In this document: positions 8,348-17,320 of the stretch, piece after piece
Layout: every line of letters starts with the position of its first letter
How positions within the stretch are numbered: the stretch's first letter is position 1
Source: Pelagimonas sp050633425
Lineage (GTDB): Bacteria > Pseudomonadota > Alphaproteobacteria > Rhodobacterales > Rhodobacteraceae
DNA: 64,000 nt
NCBI RefSeq assembly: GCF_050633425.1
Contig: NZ_JBOEGM010000020.1
Location: forward strand, 310,001-374,000
Reading direction: 5' to 3'
Made by a program: the position numbers and the translations under genes
The notes under the pieces: generated by a model
Databases searched by the model: none
Seen by the model: the letters and a program-made list of their open reading frames with translations, nothing else
What the model was told of the DNA's origin: nothing

Positions 8348-10708
8348 TCATTCCCTTGTTTTCATAACAGAAATAAGATCAAGCCGCGTCAAACGCCGCG
8401 CCACCAGCGCCACAGAAATCACCGCTGCACCCAGCACAATCAGGCTCGCCTTGGCATAGGTGGCCCCGCTCAACACAAGCGGCATGGAATAGAGATCAGA
8501 GGAAAACCCGTCGGTCATCAGGCGGGCAATACCGCCGCCGATCCACCACCCCACCGGCTGTGCAATCAGCGCAAGCAGCAACACTTCACCAGCCAGAATA
8601 TAGGCCACCTCACCCTTGCTAAAGCCAAGGATGCGCAGGCTGGCCAGTTCCCGCGCCCGCTCAGACAGCTGCACGCGGGTCGCATTATAAGCCACGCCAA
8701 CCGTAATGATGGTGCCAAGGATCGCGTAAACCGTGGTCATCACCAGAATATTGCTCGATAGCGTTTCAAGAAAGCTCTTGCGGTTCTCGGTCATGTTGAT
8801 GGTGCCCATTAACCGCGGAAAGTCCTTGATCCTGTCTTCAAAGGCCTCGGCGGCGTCAGGATCGGCCAAGGTGACGTTGACGGTGGTGGTTCGGTCAGAC
8901 TGACGCAACAGCCGGTTCAGCGCGTTCAGGTCCACATAGGCCCCAAGGCCGAAAAACTGGGTCACAATGCCCGAAACCGGCAGGTCATAGGTCTCGCGTC
9001 GGCCGTTTTCAAAACGGATCTGCACCATGTCACCAATTTCAGCATGGAGCGCTTTGGCCAGACGATCCGACAACATGACACCATGGGGATCGGGTGTGAT
9101 CACCCGGCCGTCGCCATCAATCACCCGTGCCAAATCTGACCCTTTGGGCGATGACGTCAGGCTGACCTGCTTCTCAAAAGGCCCGCGCGACAAGGTCGCG
9201 GGTTGGTATTGCTGCGGCTCGACCTGAAGCACCCCCGGCAGGCGCGCAACCTCATCCAACGCCGCCAATGGCACGTCTGGATCAAACAACAGCAAGACAT
9301 CTTGCCGGTTCGATTGGTAAAACGCGGTGTCGATGATCTCATCCATTGAATCAGGGAAAAAGTTCGACGCGACCAACACCGAAACCGCCAAGGCCATGCC
9401 AAGCATTGTCATGGCTGCGCGCAACGGCCATCGCATAAGGCTGCGCAAAATCATGCGGCTGGGCTGTGACAGGCGTATTTTCGCAACGGCCCAGTCGACG
9501 ATATTGCGCTTGTAATTGGGCGGCGCGGGCGGGGACATTGCGACAGCCGGGGCCAAACGCGCCGCGCCCAGCGCGCTGCGCAGCGCCCCGACCGACGTCG
9601 CCGCCAAGCCCAAGACCGCTGAAAATGCATAGACCGACCACGGCACGCCAAAGACCAAAAACGGAAAGCTGTAATACTGAGCGTAAATTCGCGCCATGCT
9701 TTGCGCCAACCAGGTGCCCGCGCCCCAGCCAACACCAACACCGATCAAGGCAATCAACCCGGCCAACATCAGATAGTGCAGGCAAATCTCAAGGTCCGTG
9801 TAGCCAACCGCCTTGAGCAGCCCAATCTCGGCGCGTTCCAATTGCACGATCCGGCCCATCACCATGTTGACCAAAAACACCGTGATCCCCAAAAACACCG
9901 GCGGCAAAACATAGGCCAGCACTTCAAGCTGGGTGATCTCGGTTTCCAGAAACGCGTTGGATTGCTGCTGGTCACGCCCCATCGGCGTTGCCGCTCCATA
10001 GGGATCAAGCAGGTGTTCCACCTGATCTTTGATCGGCTCAATCGACGCGCGTGGCAGCACCGTCATAGCCAGCGAATTGAACGCCCCAGACATCCCAAAC
10101 CCGGCATCCATCACGTCATCGGGCAACCACAAAATCCCAAAGCTTTCGTTTTGTGGAATCAAGGCACCGGGACCGATTGTATAGACAAACTCAGGCGATA
10201 GCGCTGTGCCAATGATGGTCAGTTGCTGTTTCCGACCGTTCAGATTGACCCCAAACTGATCCCCAAGTTCAAAGCCATTTGCATCGGCGAACGGTTCGTT
10301 CACCACCACTTCACCCGATGCCATCGGCCAGCGACCGCTGCGCAGCAACGGCACGTTCAGCAATGGCTCGCCGTCTTCGGGCCGCGAAATCAGCAACCCG
10401 GTGGCCGATTTTGCCTTGCCGGGAATATCGAGCACAGCGTAACTGCGCACCTGCGCTTCAATCTGTGCCACACCGTCGATAGCGCGCAACTCACTCATCA
10501 AACTGTCCGGGGCCCGCCGCGCCGAGGCAAAAACATGCGCAAATCTATGCTGGTCATAATAGGTCGCGCGTGTCTCGTTTAACGCCCGGCTCATTCCGAC
10601 CGACATCAAAATAACCGCCACCCCGGCCGCAAGAACCAACGCAATCGCCGCGCCTTGCATCCACAGGCGGCGAAAGTCTCGGAGCAGTTTGAGATCAAGC
10701 GCTTGCAT
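8348..10708 (-). CDS. MacB/FtsX-type ABC transporter permease (duplicated core)
   Basis: The 786-residue membrane protein has an N-terminal helix (about 17-37), a large periplasmic domain, a three-helix FtsX core at about 275-385, a second N-terminal-like helix near 435, a second periplasmic domain and a final FtsX core at about 660-780 with the motif ERARELASLRILGFSKGEV. Such duplicated FtsX permeases occur in type VII ABC systems that move lipids, lipoproteins or small hydrophobic molecules mechanically. It lies between its ATPase (3-bp gap) and adaptor (4-bp gap). Confidence 0.92.
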   Translation of the reverse strand: MQALDLKLLRDFRRLWMQGAAIALVLAAGVAVILMSVGMSRALNETRATYYDQHRFAHVFASARRAPDSLMSELRAIDGVAQIEAQVRSYAVLDIPGKAKSATGLLISRPEDGEPLLNVPLLRSGRWPMASGEVVVNEPFADANGFELGDQFGVNLNGRKQQLTIIGTALSPEFVYTIGPGALIPQNESFGILWLPDDVMDAGFGMSGAFNSLAMTVLPRASIEPIKDQVEHLLDPYGAATPMGRDQQQSNAFLETEITQLEVLAYVLPPVFLGITVFLVNMVMGRIVQLERAEIGLLKAVGYTDLEICLHYLMLAGLIALIGVGVGWGAGTWLAQSMARIYAQYYSFPFLVFGVPWSVYAFSAVLGLAATSVGALRSALGAARLAPAVAMSPPAPPNYKRNIVDWAVAKIRLSQPSRMILRSLMRWPLRAAMTMLGMALAVSVLVASNFFPDSMDEIIDTAFYQSNRQDVLLLFDPDVPLAALDEVARLPGVLQVEPQQYQPATLSRGPFEKQVSLTSSPKGSDLARVIDGDGRVITPDPHGVMLSDRLAKALHAEIGDMVQIRFENGRRETYDLPVSGIVTQFFGLGAYVDLNALNRLLRQSDRTTTVNVTLADPDAAEAFEDRIKDFPRLMGTINMTENRKSFLETLSSNILVMTTVYAILGTIITVGVAYNATRVQLSERARELASLRILGFSKGEVAYILAGEVLLLALIAQPVGWWIGGGIARLMTDGFSSDLYSMPLVLSGATYAKASLIVLGAAVISVALVARRLTRLDLISVMKTRE

Positions 10709-10711
10709 GGT

Positions 10712-11440
10712 TTACCACACGATCTCGGATGGGGCGATTTGGCTGTCGTTGACCTCGACACTTGCAATATTGCCGTCTGCAAACCGGATCACCCGATGCG
10801 CCATTTGCTGAATGGCCGCATTATGGGTGATCACCACCGTTGTCGTGCCAAAATCCTGGTTCACCCGGCGCAGCGTCTCAAGAACCTGCGTCCCGGTTTT
10901 ACTGTCAAGCGCGCCCGTCGGTTCATCGCACAGCAACACTTCGGGTCGTTTCGCAATCGCGCGCGCAATCGCCACCCGTTGTTGTTCCCCGCCCGACATC
11001 TGCGCCGGAAAATGATCCATCCGATGGGACAAGCCAACCAGATCAAGCGCTTCGGCTGGTTTCATCGGGCGTTTGGCCACATCGGTAACCAGCTGCACAT
11101 TTTCACGCGCTGTCAGGCTTGGGACCAGATTGTAGAACTGAAAAACAAAGCCGACAAATTCGCGCCGATAGCGCGTCAGTTGGCGATCAGTGGCCTGGGT
11201 GAATTCTTTGCCGCGAAACCAAAACTTGCCACCTGACGGATGATCAAGCCCGCCCAAAATATTCAACAGGGTCGACTTCCCCGACCCCGACGGCCCAAGC
11301 AAAACCGCCAGTTCCGCCGCATAAAGACGCAAGTCCACCCCGCCAAGGGCGCGGACTTCCACATCACCCGTCTTGTAAATCTTGGTCAACGCCTCGGTAC
11401 GAAACACCACGTCAGCGCGATTTTCGACTCTGCCATCCAT
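10712..11440 (-). CDS. ABC transporter ATP-binding protein (LolD/MacB type)
   Basis: The ATPase has Walker A GPSGSGKS at about residues 49-56, a GGEQQRVAIARA signature and LLCDEPTGALDSKTG, the extended Walker B/D-loop typical of MacB and LolD ATPases. The ATG at 11440 is chosen because GGGGTG lies seven bases upstream; an in-frame GTG at 11455 preceded by GGTGAT is an alternative adding five residues. It is the first gene of the efflux operon and has an FNR-type box about 54-67 bases upstream. Confidence 0.92.
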   Translation of the reverse strand: MDGRVENRADVVFRTEALTKIYKTGDVEVRALGGVDLRLYAAELAVLLGPSGSGKSTLLNILGGLDHPSGGKFWFRGKEFTQATDRQLTRYRREFVGFVFQFYNLVPSLTARENVQLVTDVAKRPMKPAEALDLVGLSHRMDHFPAQMSGGEQQRVAIARAIAKRPEVLLCDEPTGALDSKTGTQVLETLRRVNQDFGTTTVVITHNAAIQQMAHRVIRFADGNIASVEVNDSQIAPSEIVW

Positions 11441-11493
11441 GGGCACACCCCGCACATATCACCGCCAAGCTAATGCGATTCCAGTGGGGCGCG

Positions 11494-11507
11494 TTGATCC
11501 GGATCAA
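11494..11507. promoter_or_regulatory. FNR/FnrL-type binding site upstream of the efflux operon
   Basis: TTGATCCGGATCAA is a perfect 14-bp palindrome and an exact match to TTGAT-N4-ATCAA, the consensus for FNR/FnrL and related Crp-family regulators in Rhodobacteraceae. It lies about 60 bp (centre) upstream of the ATPase start and just past the 3' end of the phosphoesterase gene, whose stop is at 11520. The position suits oxygen- or NO-responsive control of the efflux operon. Confidence 0.65.
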
Positions 11508-11519
11508 GCGGACAAAGCC

Positions 11520-12329
11520 TTATTGCCAGTCACCCCAATCATTGCCATGCCACGTCACCTCGCCGTCCCAGGCAAAGGGGATTTGGTGGATCACAACATC
11601 CTCCCCACGCAGCAGGACAACCCGATACGACGGCTCAAGCGGGCCCGAAGGTGACTTGTTAGACGGAGCCAAAACCGGGATCGTTTGATGCATGGTCGAC
11701 GCCACGCCGGAAAACGGAATGCCCGCCAAGGTCCCACACAGCGGCTCATGGACATGGCCGAAAAAGATGTGGCCAATCTTGTGGCGATACGCCTTGAGCA
11801 CGGCACGCAGTTCCGCTTGATCAGCCTTATCCAGCGACAGCTCATCGGTGCACGGATCGCCTAGATCCAGAATATTGTGGTGGAAAAACAAATACGCCGT
11901 TTCCGCCAGTGCCAATTGCGACGCCAACCACGCGCGGCGCGGTTCACAAAACGCCCCGGCATGGGATTTGTCACGCACCGTGTCACAATAGATAAACCGC
12001 ACCCCCTGCACCTCTTCGGCATGGTTCACATAGCCATTTTCATCTTTGGAGTGGTCTGGAAACGCGTTGAAAAAAGCCTGCCGATCATCGTGATTTCCAA
12101 GCATCAAACGCACCGGCATCGGCAAAACCCTGAGCGCGCTCTGAAGCGCACCATAGGCAACCGGATCGCCGTGATGGGTCAGATCACCGGTGATGACCAA
12201 TCGCGCCGCATCGGCGTGATGCTCGGCCATATGGCCAAAGGCCCGCGCCAAGCGATCATAGGGATCAAGCCCTTCAATCAATGCGCCCGGCGCACCCAGA
12301 TGAATATCCGACAGATGAATAAATTTCAT
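11520..12329 (-). CDS. Metallophosphoesterase (calcineurin-like, CpdA-type)
   Basis: The protein has the full dimetal phosphoesterase motif series: SDIHLG near residue 7, GDLTHHGD near 51, GNHDDR near 82, FFHHN near 151 and FGHVHE near 200. These bind two metal ions. Relatives include cAMP phosphodiesterase CpdA and other class III cyclic nucleotide phosphodiesterases, so cyclic-nucleotide turnover is plausible but unproven. The ATG at 12329 is preferred because GAGGG precedes it; the longer frame to 12356 lacks such a site. It is cytoplasmic, without a signal peptide. Confidence 0.88.
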   Translation of the reverse strand: MKFIHLSDIHLGAPGALIEGLDPYDRLARAFGHMAEHHADAARLVITGDLTHHGDPVAYGALQSALRVLPMPVRLMLGNHDDRQAFFNAFPDHSKDENGYVNHAEEVQGVRFIYCDTVRDKSHAGAFCEPRRAWLASQLALAETAYLFFHHNILDLGDPCTDELSLDKADQAELRAVLKAYRHKIGHIFFGHVHEPLCGTLAGIPFSGVASTMHQTIPVLAPSNKSPSGPLEPSYRVVLLRGEDVVIHQIPFAWDGEVTWHGNDWGDWQ

Positions 12330-12414
12330 GTCACCCTCGCAAGTTGGCCCAATCAAGCCAACCCTTAGCGACAGGCTCTAACAGCTTTGCGACAGCACGT
12401 GGCGCAAACGCAGA

Positions 12415-13326
12415 TTACCAGTCAAACGCCTCGACCTGGACGCGTTTACCCAACATGAATGCATCGGCCACGTGACGCAGTGGGGACACATCCATCTCGC
12501 TTGCTCCTCTGGCAACCAAATCCGCCATCTGCGCATAAAGTGCCGGGTATTCCCCTGCGATAGCCGGATCATGCCCGGCGTCCTTCCCGTCGATGGTCAT
12601 ATGTGCGCCGCCTTGGGTCAGATGCAGTTTTCCCGCAGTGGTCCAGACCTCCACATCCCACGTCTGAGGCCCGGTTTGACGCCAATCAAAATCCGCCGTG
12701 GTATTGCCGGTGAACTGCAACTGCACCGCAATTGGCATCTGGCGGTTGGCTGGAAATTCCAACTCAGCCCCTAATAAATGAACCGGCGACGGCAAAATTT
12801 TTGTCATCACCGACAACGCATTAATCCCCGGATCCATCACCCCCATACCGCCCGGTTCAAACACCCAATCCTGATTGGGATGCCATGTGCGCACGTCTTC
12901 GCGCCATGTGATATGGGTCTTGGTGATCTCTTTGTCTTGCAACCAATCACGCGCCGCCGACACCCGCGCCGCTTCGCGCGAATGCCAGGTTGCAAAAATC
13001 GACACCCCGGCCGCGCGCGCCATGTCTTCAAGGGCATGGCATTCTGACAGGGTCACACCGGGTGGCTTTTCCAACATCACATGACGCCCTGCCGCAATGA
13101 CTTTGCGGGCGAATTCATAGCGCGGCACAGGCGGCATGCATAGCGACACAACTTGAATGTCGGGGTGGGCCGACATCATGTCCTCGAGATCGGTATAGGC
13201 CGGAATGCCATCAATATGGCCCGCGCGCGAACAGGTGGCCGCCAACGCCCAATCCGGGCTGGCTGTGATGCTGGGCACATGTTGATCGCGGGCGATCTTG
13301 CCGATTCCAACGAGGGCAATTTTCAT
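12415..13326 (-). CDS. L-arabinose/D-galactose 1-dehydrogenase-like Gfo/Idh/MocA enzyme
   Basis: The 303-residue protein starts MKIALVGIGKIARDQHVPSI and contains LEKPPGVTL, FATWHSREA and GGMGVMDPGINALSVMTKIL. These closely match, from memory, the L-arabinose 1-dehydrogenase of Azospirillum brasilense and bacterial D-galactose 1-dehydrogenases, which oxidise the sugar C1 to a lactone in non-phosphorylative pathways. The ATG at 13326 is used because the upstream in-frame extension is not protein-like. No lactonase, dehydratase or aldolase lies next to it. It is divergent from pobA, with inverted repeats between them. Confidence 0.8.
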   Translation of the reverse strand: MKIALVGIGKIARDQHVPSITASPDWALAATCSRAGHIDGIPAYTDLEDMMSAHPDIQVVSLCMPPVPRYEFARKVIAAGRHVMLEKPPGVTLSECHALEDMARAAGVSIFATWHSREAARVSAARDWLQDKEITKTHITWREDVRTWHPNQDWVFEPGGMGVMDPGINALSVMTKILPSPVHLLGAELEFPANRQMPIAVQLQFTGNTTADFDWRQTGPQTWDVEVWTTAGKLHLTQGGAHMTIDGKDAGHDPAIAGEYPALYAQMADLVARGASEMDVSPLRHVADAFMLGKRVQVEAFDW

Positions 13327-13421
13327 GGCGGGCATCCTTTGGCGCTGATCCGGTGCCTGCCTGTTAGCGCAAAAGCTCAGACAGGGTAAAGACATCGCTC
13401 CGCACTCAAAAGGCACACCTC

Positions 13422-13455
13422 GCCAAATACTTTCCCTTTTTGGCAAGTATTTGGC
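13422..13455. promoter_or_regulatory. Inverted repeat (operator candidate) upstream of pobA
   Basis: The arms GCCAAATACTT (13422-13432) and AAGTATTTGGC (13445-13455) are perfect inverted copies separated by 12 bases. They lie 66-99 bp upstream of the pobA start, within the divergent pobA/sugar dehydrogenase intergenic region. A dimeric regulator site is likely. No pobR or pcaQ gene is present in the window. Confidence 0.5.
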
Positions 13456-13458
13456 CGA

Positions 13459-13476
13459 ACAAGTCATTTTACTTGT
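13459..13476. promoter_or_regulatory. Second short inverted repeat upstream of pobA
   Basis: ACAAGT (13459-13464) and ACTTGT (13471-13476) form a six-base inverted repeat with a six-base spacer, four bases after the larger repeat at 13422-13455. The pair may form a compound operator, or this one may overlap the promoter. Confidence 0.35.
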
Positions 13477-13520
13477 CAAATCATATCAGTCACTCTCATC
13501 ATAACGACTGGGAGAGAAAC

Positions 13521-14690
13521 ATGCGGACACAAGTGGCAATCATTGGCGGCGGACCATCTGGCCTGTTATTGGGTCAACTTTTGCATCGTCAGGGCATCGA
13601 CAATATCGTTCTTGAACGCAAAACCCGCGACTATGTGCTCGGCCGCATTCGTGCTGGCATTTTGGAAACCGGATTGGTTGACCTGATGCGCAAGGCGGGC
13701 GTTTCTGAGCGGATGGATCGCGAAAGCTTTGTCCATGACGGCACGGTCATCACCGATGGCAACACACATTTTGAAATCAATTTCAAAGAGTTGACGGGCG
13801 ATCACGTCATTGTCTACGGCCAAACCGAACTGACCCGCGATCTCTATGATGCGCGCGAAGAATGTGGTGCACAGACCGTCTTTAATACGGAAAACGTGCA
13901 AATTCACGATGCCGACAGCGACGCCCCCTATGTGACCTACGAGGTTGACGGCGAACAGCACCGCATTGATTGCGACTATGTTGCCGGTTGTGATGGGTTC
14001 CACGGTGTCAGCCGCAAAACCATCCCCGAAGACGTCCGCAACGAATATGAAAAGGTTTATCCCTTTGGATGGCTCGGCATTTTGTCCGAAACACCCCCCG
14101 TGCACGACGAGCTGATCTATGCAAATTCCGAACGCGGTTTTGCGCTTTGCTCAATGCGCAACGAAAACCTCAGCCGCTACTACATCCAATGCTCGCTGAC
14201 CGACAGCCCCGAGGATTGGTCCGATGACGCGTTTTGGGAGGAACTCAAACGCCGCATTCCCGCCGAAATGGCAGACAAGCTCGTTACCGGGCCGACGATT
14301 GAAAAATCCATCGCACCGCTGCGCTCCTTTGTGACCGAGCCGATGCGCTGGGGCCGTCTGTTTCTCTGTGGCGACGCGGCCCATATCGTGCCGCCAACCG
14401 GTGCCAAGGGGCTGAACACCGCCGCCAGCGACATTCACTATCTGTTTGAAGGCCTGTCCGCATTTTACGCCAACGGCGATGCCTCTGGCCTTGATACCTA
14501 TTCCGAAAAAGCGCTGTCCCGGATTTGGAAAGCCGAACGGTTCAGCTGGTGGATGACCAACATCCTACACCGTTTCCCCGATCAAACCGATTTTGACATC
14601 AAAATGCAGCGCGCAGATTTGGACTTTTTGCGTTCTAACCGCGATGCGCAAAAAGTAATGGCACAAAACTATATTGGCTTGCCGTATTAA
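13521..14690 (+). CDS. pobA: 4-hydroxybenzoate 3-monooxygenase (PobA)
   Basis: This FAD-dependent aromatic hydroxylase converts 4-hydroxybenzoate to protocatechuate with NAD(P)H and O2. The 389-residue length equals the family norm. GGGPSG at residues 9-14 binds FAD, and FLCGDAAHIVPPTGAKGLNT near residue 284 is the second FAD/substrate motif, nearly invariant in PobA. The ATG at 13521 has a GGGAGAG site upstream; the longer frame from 13440 is not supported. It heads an operon with pcaC, pcaH, pcaG and a BKACE gene and supplies their substrate. Confidence 0.96.
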   Translation: MRTQVAIIGGGPSGLLLGQLLHRQGIDNIVLERKTRDYVLGRIRAGILETGLVDLMRKAGVSERMDRESFVHDGTVITDGNTHFEINFKELTGDHVIVYGQTELTRDLYDAREECGAQTVFNTENVQIHDADSDAPYVTYEVDGEQHRIDCDYVAGCDGFHGVSRKTIPEDVRNEYEKVYPFGWLGILSETPPVHDELIYANSERGFALCSMRNENLSRYYIQCSLTDSPEDWSDDAFWEELKRRIPAEMADKLVTGPTIEKSIAPLRSFVTEPMRWGRLFLCGDAAHIVPPTGAKGLNTAASDIHYLFEGLSAFYANGDASGLDTYSEKALSRIWKAERFSWWMTNILHRFPDQTDFDIKMQRADLDFLRSNRDAQKVMAQNYIGLPY

Positions 14691-14702
14691 AGGAACCCAC
14701 CG

Positions 14703-15086
14703 ATGACAGACATCGAAACCGGCATGCAGGTGCGCCGCAACGTTCTGGGCGACGCCCATGTCGACCGCGCCGAAGCTGCCAAAACCGAATTTGATACGCC
14801 GTTTCAGGACTTGATCACCAAGAGCGCGTGGGGCACCGTTTGGGCCGGCGATGGCATCTCGGACCGCGACCGCTCTATGTTGACCTTGGCGCTCTTGGCG
14901 GCGCTCGGAAATTTCGAAGAAATTCCGATGCACATTCGTGCCACCGCCCGCACCGGAGCAAGCAAAACTGACGTGCTCGAAGCCTTTCAACACGTTGCAA
15001 TCTACGCCGGAGTCCCGCGTGCAAATCACGCGCTGAAACTGGCCAAAGCCACTTACGCCGAAATGGAACAAGGGGATCAGACATGA
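14703..15086 (+). CDS. pcaC: 4-carboxymuconolactone decarboxylase (PcaC)
   Basis: The 127-residue protein has the normal length and the CMD-fold segment DRSMLTLALLAALGNFEEIP, followed by a TDVLEAFQHVAIYAGVPRA region with conserved acid and His. PcaC decarboxylates gamma-carboxymuconolactone to the beta-ketoadipate enol-lactone. It lies 12 bp after pobA and overlaps pcaH by four bases. The intervening enzyme PcaB and the lactone hydrolase PcaD are not encoded in the window. Confidence 0.95.
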   Translation: MTDIETGMQVRRNVLGDAHVDRAEAAKTEFDTPFQDLITKSAWGTVWAGDGISDRDRSMLTLALLAALGNFEEIPMHIRATARTGASKTDVLEAFQHVAIYAGVPRANHALKLAKATYAEMEQGDQT

Positions 15087-15808
15087 AACCAGCCGAGTAT
15101 TACCAGCGTGACCGCCAGTGGCACGCCCCTGCCCTCACGCCAGATTACAAAACCTCTGTCACCCGCTCGCCCAACTTTGCGGCGATCAGCCTTGACAACA
15201 CCGTGTCCGAAATCACCGGCCCACGCTTTGGCCATTCGGACATTTCACCAATCGACAACGACCTGATCCGCAACTACGCGGCAGATGACGCAAGCCCGAT
15301 TGGCGAACGCATCATCCTGCACGGCCGGGTTCTCGACGAAAACGCGCGCCCCGTGCCAAACACCATGGTTGAGATTTGGCAAGCCAACGCCGGCGGACGG
15401 TATCGCCACAAAAAAGATACCTATCTTGCCCCGATTGATCCCAATTTCGGCGGCTGCGGGCGCACAATCACCGATGAAAACGGCTATTACTTTTTTCGGA
15501 CCGTCAAACCCGGAGCCTACCCTTGGCGCAATTGGGTGAATGACTGGCGCCCGGCCCATATCCACGTGTCGATTTTCGGCTCGGGCTTTACACAACGCTT
15601 GATCACGCAGTGCTACTTTGAAGGCGACCCGCTGATTGCGAAATGCCCGATTGTACAAACCATCCCTGATCCTGCTGGCGTTCAACAACTCACGGCGGCG
15701 CTTGATCTCAATGCGACAATCCCATTGGATTCAATCGCTTACAAATTTGACATTGTGTTGCGCGGCCGCCGTTCAACCCTGTTTGAAAACCGTTTGGAGG
15801 GCAATTAA
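15083..15808 (+). CDS. pcaH: Protocatechuate 3,4-dioxygenase beta subunit (PcaH)
   Basis: The 241-residue protein carries the catalytic non-haem Fe(III) site of the intradiol dioxygenase family; the segment NWVNDWRPAHIHVSIFG near residue 150 holds the Tyr/His ligand region, and ENARPVPNTMVEIWQANAGG is the family signature. With PcaG it cleaves protocatechuate to 3-carboxy-cis,cis-muconate. Its start overlaps the pcaC stop (ATGA) and pcaG follows two bases after its stop, as expected for co-assembled subunits. Confidence 0.96.
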   Translation: MKPAEYYQRDRQWHAPALTPDYKTSVTRSPNFAAISLDNTVSEITGPRFGHSDISPIDNDLIRNYAADDASPIGERIILHGRVLDENARPVPNTMVEIWQANAGGRYRHKKDTYLAPIDPNFGGCGRTITDENGYYFFRTVKPGAYPWRNWVNDWRPAHIHVSIFGSGFTQRLITQCYFEGDPLIAKCPIVQTIPDPAGVQQLTAALDLNATIPLDSIAYKFDIVLRGRRSTLFENRLEGN

Positions 15809-15810
15809 TC

Positions 15811-16431
15811 ATGGCACAGCCGCTCGACTATCTCAAAGAAACACCCTCTCAAACTGCTGGTCCCTACGTTCACATTGGCCTAGCGCCCGGCGCTGCTGGC
15901 TTTGACATTTACGACCAGGAACTCGGCAAAGACATTGCAGGGCCCAACGCCGCAGGTGAACGTATCACCGTCGAAGGCATTGTCATTGATGGCACTGGCT
16001 CGCCGATCAAGGACGTGTTGCTCGAAGCATGGCAGGCGAACGCCGACGGCAACTATGCCCACCCCGAAGGCGGCGGCGACGTCGAAGACGGGTTTCGTGG
16101 TTTTGGCCGTGTGATCACCGAATTTGAAACCGGTGAATGGACCTTTGACACGATCAAACCGGGGCCCGTCCCAGGGCGCAGTGGTGCCACACAAGCCCCC
16201 CACATCAACCTGTGGGTCGTGGCGCGTGGCATCAACCTTGGTCTCAACACCCGTGTGTACTTTGAAGACGAAGCCGAGGCCAATGCCGCCGATCCGGTGC
16301 TCAACCTGATCGAATGGGAAAACCGCCGGGCCACGCTGATCGCCAAACGCAGTGACCGCGATGGCAAAACCGTCTATCGTTTTGACATTCGCGTCCAAGG
16401 CGACGGCGAAACAGTCTTCTTCGACATCTGA
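15811..16431 (+). CDS. pcaG: Protocatechuate 3,4-dioxygenase alpha subunit (PcaG)
   Basis: The 206-residue alpha subunit has the TPSQTAGPYVHIGLAPG N-terminus typical of PcaG and the intradiol core IKDVLLEAWQANADG, with QAPHINLWVVARGIN downstream. It forms the alpha-beta heteromer with PcaH, which holds the iron. Length and position are standard. Confidence 0.96.
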   Translation: MAQPLDYLKETPSQTAGPYVHIGLAPGAAGFDIYDQELGKDIAGPNAAGERITVEGIVIDGTGSPIKDVLLEAWQANADGNYAHPEGGGDVEDGFRGFGRVITEFETGEWTFDTIKPGPVPGRSGATQAPHINLWVVARGINLGLNTRVYFEDEAEANAADPVLNLIEWENRRATLIAKRSDRDGKTVYRFDIRVQGDGETVFFDI

Positions 16432-16439
16432 GGCCATCT

Positions 16440-17285
16440 ATGCAAACCCCAAATGACTCCGGCCCCTGCATCATCTGTGTTGCTATCACCGGATCGGTTC
16501 CGCGCAAGGAAAACAACCCGGCGGTGCCGATCACTGTGCCCGAACAAATCGAAAGCACACAGGCGGCATTTGAGGCGGGGGCCAGCATTGCCCACTGCCA
16601 TGTCCGCCTAGATGACGGCACGCCCACAAGCGACCCAGAGCGGTTTGGCCTGCTAATGGAAGGCATCCAAAAGCACTGCCCCGGCATGATCGTGCAGCTG
16701 TCAACCGGCGGCCGGTCCGGTGCCGGAACCGAGCGCGGCGGCATGTTGTCCTTGCGCCCGGACATGGCGTCGCTGTCGGTCGGGTCCAACAATTTCCCGA
16801 CCCGCGTCTATGAAAACCCGCCGGATTTGGTCGATTGGCTCGCCTCGGAAATGCGCAAATATGACGTTATGCCCGAAATCGAGGCCTTCGATTTGTCGCA
16901 TATCCACCAAGCTGTGGCGCGCAAACAAAAGGGTGATATCGCTGGCAAACTCTATGTTCAGTTTGTCATGGGCGTAAAAAACGCCATGCCGGTCGATCGC
17001 GATGTGTTTGATTACTATGTCAAAACCATGCAACGCCTTGCGCCAGACGCCCAATGGTGTGCCGCCGGTGTTGGCCCCGGCCAGATCATCGTAAACGAAT
17101 GGGCCATTGCAGCGGGCGGACACACGCGGACCGGCCTTGAGGATAACATCCGTCTGGACGGCAAAACCCTCGCCCCCTCCAACGCAGCACTGGTCGCACG
17201 CGCCGCATCCCTATGCGAGAAATACGAACGCCCCGTCGCCACATGGCAGCAGGCGCGCGATATTCTCGGGTTGCGCCCAAGCTAG
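16440..17285 (+). CDS. Beta-keto acid cleavage enzyme (BKACE, DUF849)
   Basis: The 281-residue protein shows the BKACE features: the metal-binding AHCHVR motif near residue 50, QLSTGGRSGAG near 85, a MASLSVGSNNFP segment and the late GGHTRTGLEDNI motif. The family uses Zn2+ and acetyl-CoA to convert a beta-keto acid into acetoacetate plus a new acyl-CoA. As last gene of the pob/pca operon, eight bases after pcaG, its substrate is probably beta-ketoadipate, which would bypass PcaIJ/PcaF. That assignment is inference from context. An intrinsic terminator follows. Confidence 0.88.
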   Translation: MQTPNDSGPCIICVAITGSVPRKENNPAVPITVPEQIESTQAAFEAGASIAHCHVRLDDGTPTSDPERFGLLMEGIQKHCPGMIVQLSTGGRSGAGTERGGMLSLRPDMASLSVGSNNFPTRVYENPPDLVDWLASEMRKYDVMPEIEAFDLSHIHQAVARKQKGDIAGKLYVQFVMGVKNAMPVDRDVFDYYVKTMQRLAPDAQWCAAGVGPGQIIVNEWAIAAGGHTRTGLEDNIRLDGKTLAPSNAALVARAASLCEKYERPVATWQQARDILGLRPS

Positions 17286-17320
17286 GTCCAGACCCTCAGG
17301 GCAAGGCTTACCAAGTGATC

